The notes under the pieces are model-generated. The model saw only the letters and a list, made by a program, of their open reading frames with translations, had not been told where the DNA came from and made no database searches. The position numbers were made by a program, and so were the translations under genes. DNA of 5,907 bases from Planctomycetales bacterium (GTDB taxonomy: Bacteria; Planctomycetota; Planctomycetia; Pirellulales; UBA7805): contig WVZU01000106.1 in the NCBI GenBank assembly GCA_011772275.1, forward strand, positions 8,411 through 14,317. The letters run 5' to 3'. Shown piece by piece: positions 5,409-5,907 of the stretch (position 1 is the stretch's first letter; each line of letters starts with the position of its first letter).

Positions 5409-5907
5409 TCAGAGTCGATAAATTCGTCCCAAACGTCCGTCTTCTTGGGCTTCTTTTCAGAATCTTCGTCCCGGTCCTGCCAGCTGGACAACACGGGCAG
5501 CGGGTCGATCAGCCGCCAGGCCGGCATCGCGGAGATCATGAACGTCAACAGGTAGCCACCCTTGATGGCCCAGATCACAAAACCCGACGCCAGCATGACC
5601 GTGGTCACCTTGGCCGAGCCGGCCACGAAGCCCTGGACCTCGAACTGCGAAGTCAGCTGCTCCTGCAGGAAGTCCAGCTGGCCCCACAGCAGCTCTGTAT
5701 CCAGCACAACCTGTTCGACCACCTCCAGGCCAGCAGAGTATTTTTGCTCGTCGGTCGGATCGAAATACAGCTGGAAAAATGGCCCGCGAAGTTTGTCGGC
5801 GGTCAAATCCAACGTGGCCAGGCCATCGTCAAACTGAAAAGGCACCGGTGACTGTTCCGCGGCATCAGCCCCCGTCCGGCGGGTCAGGTCACTTCGAAAT
5901 CCCTCAT
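5399..5907 (-). CDS. C-terminal part of a membrane-anchored, probably giant surface repeat protein (5' end outside window)
   Basis: The reading frame is open from the stop TAG at 5399-5401 to the window edge, giving 168 visible residues. The only in-frame start codon near the edge region is a GTG at 5845, which has no convincing ribosome site, so I treat it as an internal valine and the gene as partial. Visible residues 58-92 are helical and acidic (GLEVVEQVVL, LLWGQLDFLQEQL). One or two membrane segments follow (about 97-128), then MPAWRLIDPLPVL (127-139) and a highly charged tail of about 29 residues. The Trp-Arg...Asp-Pro-Leu-Pro segment after a hydrophobic hairpin is, from memory, the characteristic end of very large cadherin/Ig-repeat or DUF4347-type proteins in planctomycetes and some proteobacteria. 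That naming is recall, not a search. The visible piece contains no repeat domain. A small single-membrane hypothetical protein starting at GTG 5845 is the alternative. Confidence 0.65.
   Translation of the reverse strand, partial: EGFRSDLTRRTGADAAEQSPVPFQFDDGLATLDLTADKLRGPFFQLYFDPTDEQKYSAGLEVVEQVVLDTELLWGQLDFLQEQLTSQFEVQGFVAGSAKVTTVMLASGFVIWAIKGGYLLTFMISAMPAWRLIDPLPVLSSWQDRDEDSEKKPKKTDVWDEFIDSDNP

Noticed and set aside
5399..5845. Complete 148-residue gene starting at GTG 5845
   Set aside because: The frame stays open upstream to the window edge, no ribosome site precedes the GTG, and the content looks like the end of a larger protein, so a partial gene is the better reading.

Overview
The window is GC-rich and densely coding, and reads like a chromosomal segment from a planctomycete, most plausibly of the Pirellulales. 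This rests on remembered family resemblance and was not searched. The clues are a short CxxC...CxC zinc ribbon fused to an enzyme, the C-terminus of what looks like a giant surface repeat protein, a PAS-GGDEF-HD-GYP protein with an altered GYP region, and intergenic hairpins with TAAA/TTTA loops.

Layout. Positions 1-389 hold no gene I can support. They contain three perfect hairpins with TAAA/TTTA loops plus a degenerate fourth, a spaced direct repeat, a (CG)6 tract and a small inverted repeat. Two genes follow on the + strand: a P-loop GTPase-like protein of the COG2403 / 'cyclic 2,3-diphosphoglycerate synthetase' family with an added N-terminal zinc ribbon (390-1865), and a carbamate kinase (1865-2845). 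Stop and start codons of this pair share one base. A convergent gap of 71 bases separates them from the - strand. There, a large membrane-anchored c-di-GMP enzyme (2917-5370; sensor, PAS, coiled coil, GGDEF, HD-GYP, HPt-like) lies 28 bases downstream of the C-terminal part of a membrane-anchored protein (5399-5907) whose 5' end is outside the window.

How the genes may work together. The first two are almost certainly co-translated, which ties the poorly understood COG2403 enzyme to carbamoyl phosphate/carbamate/ATP chemistry. No arginine deiminase or carbamoyltransferase gene is visible here. The - strand pair suggests a c-di-GMP synthesis/degradation enzyme coupled to a large surface protein or adhesin, a common biological theme, but this is inferred from adjacency only.

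The most interesting points are the zinc-ribbon GTPase/carbamate kinase pair, the c-di-GMP enzyme ending in an HPt-like domain whose phospho-histidine position appears shifted, and the TAAA-loop hairpin family in the leader region.
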